Shown piece by piece: positions 43,677 through 46,248 of a stretch of 46,248 bases of DNA. Numbering within the stretch: position 1 is the stretch's first letter; the number at the start of each line of letters is the position of its first letter. Made by a program: the position numbers and the translations under genes. The notes beneath the pieces were generated by a model. The model saw only the letters and a program-made list of their open reading frames with translations. It did not search any database and was not told the DNA's origin. Origin of the DNA: Larix sibirica (lineage: Eukaryota > Streptophyta > Pinopsida > Pinales > Pinaceae); contig NWUY0304920948.1 of NCBI GenBank assembly GCA_004151065.3, forward strand, positions 1 through 46,248. The letters are read 5' to 3'.

Positions 43677-44430
43677 TGTTGATGCGTGGGAAAACCCCTG
43701 GCACAACTTAGGGGAAATGCCCGATCGAAAGCCCAGCCCCAATTAGGCTATCTTTCGTTTAAATGGCAAGTCCCGACTATATTCTGGCCCAGTTACCATT
43801 ACTGAGTTTTTCAAAATTGTCTTTCGAAAGCTTTAATTCTTAAATGCTCTAAATACTAAATGCAGTTCTAAACTAAACAAAGAAAGAAAAAATAGAATCT
43901 AATCTATCCTAGCTAGGAATACTACGAGCTGACTAAACTGAAAGCACAAATGAAGTACATGCATTTCATAAGTAAGGGAAACATTCACAAACTATACAAC
44001 ATATGAACTCCATCCCATTCATAAAGATATCTAATTGTAAACAATTACACAACCAGTGCTCAATAAATGAAAGGCTCTCAGCTCGATCTGCAAACAAACC
44101 AAGGAAGTATTAGCATCATAACTTCAAAAGATCAAAGGGGTAGCCCACATCGACTCAGAAGCACGCTATGAAACCAATACACACTGCCATGAAAAGCTTT
44201 AAATGAATCAAAGAAAATTCACACGATGACTCCAAGTATCGCTCACAAATATACTTCGGCTATATTGAATGCTTAGAATGAGTTCACAAGTATACAATGA
44301 TAAAAGGCCCTTTATAATAAAATATATAGGCCTAGGCCTCATGACTTTTGACCTTCCAACTTCCTAGACCTTTGGGCTTCCGTTTATAATTTATAATTAA
44401 AGAACAAAATAAAAAATTTTCAACTTCATG
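43677..44430 (-). mobile_element. LTR of an LTR retrotransposon (probable), 3' boundary clear, 5' boundary uncertain
   Basis: Read on the minus strand this segment has no frame, carries a TATA-like stretch TATATATTTTATTATAAAGG (44328 downward) and a long AT-rich transcribed-looking region, and ends in CACGCATCAACA directly before the PBS. This is the normal order U3-R-U5-PBS. The start of the LTR (TG) lies somewhere above about 44330, probably near 44430; I could not find a convincing inverted terminal match. No second LTR is visible in the window. The neighbouring decayed coding region (44451-45955) lies outside the LTR on the same strand, so the element probably inserted next to or into it before or after transfer. 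Confidence 0.6.
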
Positions 44431-44450
44431 ACTTTGTATTATTCATTTTT

Positions 44451-45955
44451 TTATTTTAGCACATGCTCGTCCTTTTGTGCATTCCTGTCCTTTTGTGCCA
44501 AGTAAGCTTGCCACATGTCATGCTTCTCACAGATCTCTAATAACCTTGGAACTAATAGTCCATCTGCATATGTAGCACAATCTGCATGCATGCTTGGTGC
44601 CTTCTTCATTGACTCCTTCAATTGGGCCACAAATTCATTGATTCGGATGTACTGTTTGATGGCGGTCACGGTGAACTTATCGATCGAGCCCTTTGTCAGT
44701 GCTGTCAGCTCATGGATTTAAGCCCTTCTCTGCTCTGATCTTTATTTGAGAGTATCCATGCATTGTTCCACTAAGGTGATATCGTCTCCTTCAGGCATAA
44801 GAGGTAGTGCATTTCAATCTGGATTTCCGCAATAGTTTATTTCATGGAATTGAAAATCCGGAGCATCTTATAAACTTTATCAAAGAGAGCATCAACTCTA
44901 TCTCTGCATTTATCACATGCAAAAAAAGAAATTTGCTTCTCCGAATCACTCAGAACAGGAGGAATGTAAGGTTTCCCTGTGAATTCCTCTTGCCATCGGA
45001 GCATTTATTCAACATTGGCTTTAAGGGTATCTCCTTGCCCTTGCACATTTTGGCTTTCTCTGATGAATCCTTTTCACTTCCTCATATATCTGTAGCTCAT
45101 GGATCTGTATGTAGAGGGATTGCTGAGAATGCAACAATTATTCTGATTTTTCAAGTACACTTTCCTTGAAAGAGTTAAGACTGTTTTGCACACCTGAACT
45201 GCTGTGACCCTCATCTTGCGAGCAACTTATCTTCTTCAACACCCTTATCTGCTCCTCTTGTTCCTGGATAATACCTGACATCCAAACAACATTGTCAGCG
45301 GTGAGCTTGGTTGTTGCCATAGAACAAGCAAGGAGACGAACCGGATGAGCTACAGTATCTACGATTATCATCTTTTCGTCTGAAGCTGTCTCGTCAGGAT
45401 TTCGTGTTTATTCCACTGCCATTTTTAGTTGTCCCTCCTCGCCAATGAATGCCTCTAGATCTGCCACCACATCCCTGGAAGTTTTATTTCATTTGCTGTA
45501 TACTTATTCTGTGGGGAAATGATCTGGGGAGTGATGCGATTGACGAACTTCAAAAGCCTGCTTCTCCCTTTAAGAGGATTCACCTTCCGACTCATCTGAA
45601 GAAGATATGAGTGACAACTGTCGCAATGCTGCTTCTCTTCCGAGTCTCTTTGTTTCGGTACTTTGCTCGGCACTGTTCCCCATCACTTGCTTGGATATAG
45701 CTTCATTCTTCTCTGACTCGACTGTTTCTCTTCTTATGTCTTCGGCAGCTTGCTGGAGCTTCTCCTTCTTACGATTAACCTCTTCCACATTGGTTATTTA
45801 TCTGGCCTTCGTGGTTCTCTTGGAAGCCCTTTTCTGAATGCCAATTCGAGCTTGAACTTTTTGCAATGTCACAGCTTGTGCAGGGACTCCCTCTTATAAT
45901 AAAGTCTCGTGTACTTGTTCTTTTAAGTTATCCACGAAAAGAAGTCCTTGCATAA
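44451..45955 (-). pseudogene. Long decayed protein-coding remnant, family unknown
   Basis: From about 45955 the minus strand keeps one frame for about 270 codons, broken by stops only: MQGLLFVDNLKEQVHETLL, VPAQAVTLQKVQARIGIQKR, ASKRTTKAR, VEEVNRKKEKLQQAAEDIRR, REAALRQLSLISSSDESEGE, DVVADLEAFIGEEGQLKMAV, VDTVAHPVRLLACSMATTKL and SGIIQEQEEQIRVLKKISC (to 45138). After compensating frameshifts around 44850-45080 the original frame returns with EINYCGNPD, LPLMPEGDDITLVEQCMDTL and, from 44669, TAIKQYIRINEFVAQLKESM to DEHVLK and a stop at 44451. Composition is charged and probably coiled-coil rich. Conservation of frame over 1.5 kb shows it was a real protein-coding region, most likely nuclear. It could be a host gene or a transposon protein; I do not recognise it. 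Confidence 0.65.
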
Positions 45956-46083
45956 TTACATATATAAAGAATGGTTCTCAATTAGGGAATATAAATAGTA
46001 GAAGAGGTAATTGGGCGAGCGAAAAGCATAATTACATAAATAATTCCTGGAAAACAAATCAAACCGAATCTTGTTTTATTACA

Positions 46084-46125
46084 TATATAATGACTGATTG
46101 GTACTATATAATGACTGATTGGTAC
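46084..46125 (+). repeat. Exact 21-bp tandem duplication
   Basis: Two perfect head-to-tail copies (46084-46104 and 46105-46125), each TATATA followed by ATGACTGATTGGTAC. Perfect identity suggests a recent event. Confidence 0.95.
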
Positions 46126-46248
46126 TGAAGTTTCGCCTTCTCCCAAGTCTCTAATTTCGTCAACCTGATGCTACTTAGATAAAGTCATAGCCTAAATGAG
46201 GGCATGCCTGGGCAGCTTTGCACTCCGATCTTCAATGTCCGGGCGGGC
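46126..46248. other. Window end, no feature
   Basis: Short unstructured sequence up to the window edge; no frame or motif is seen. Confidence 0.5.

Overview
The window looks like non-coding, intergenic DNA from a land-plant mitochondrial genome, most likely a large or expanded one. Three things point there. In 46 kb no reading frame exceeds about 145 codons, and none matches a respiratory, ribosomal, cytochrome-maturation, maturase, rRNA or tRNA gene that I could recognise. The DNA is a patchwork of short, diverged direct and inverted repeats with GTAA/AAGC-type low-complexity runs. Embedded in it are many decayed pieces of plant nuclear retrotransposons, which plant mitochondria commonly acquire. 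I cannot name the species. The style of the Ty3/gypsy and LINE remnants would fit a gymnosperm or another lineage with a swollen mitochondrial genome, but that is a guess. A nuclear or scaffold origin is not excluded by sequence alone.

Layout. 1-4.2 kb: spacer with short tandem repeats and copies of repeats found again near 11.5, 12.1 and 28.8 kb. 4.2-5.4 kb: a decayed Ty3/gypsy pol piece (+) with most of a reverse transcriptase (RT). 5.5-21 kb: repeat-rich spacer with no gene. 21.05-22.55 kb: two converging LINE fragments, a 3' end (+) with a pentamer tail and an RT piece (-). 22.6-23.25 kb: a Ty3/gypsy gag piece (+). 26.6-27.7 kb: a gypsy pol piece (-) that keeps the pre-RT block and an RNase H but has lost the RT; part of it recurs at 32.5-32.8 kb. 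28-34.5 kb: tandem and dispersed repeats. 34.75-35.55 kb: another gag piece (+). 36.8-37.05 kb: a tandem array of about 70 bp units. 37.1-38.06 kb: a coding-like remnant (-) with a gypsy-like block. 40.6-43.23 kb: the longest element, gag-protease-linker-RT of one Ty3/gypsy copy (+), with a 28-nt insertion inside the RT. 43.66-44.43 kb: an LTR end with an adjacent primer-binding-site-like sequence (-). 44.45-45.96 kb: a long decayed charged protein-coding remnant (-) that I cannot identify.

Nothing here works together as a pathway. All coding-like segments are broken by stops and frameshifts, and the interest is historical: repeated capture of nuclear DNA, nested or rearranged retroelements, and local duplication. 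I found no convincing undescribed functional system.
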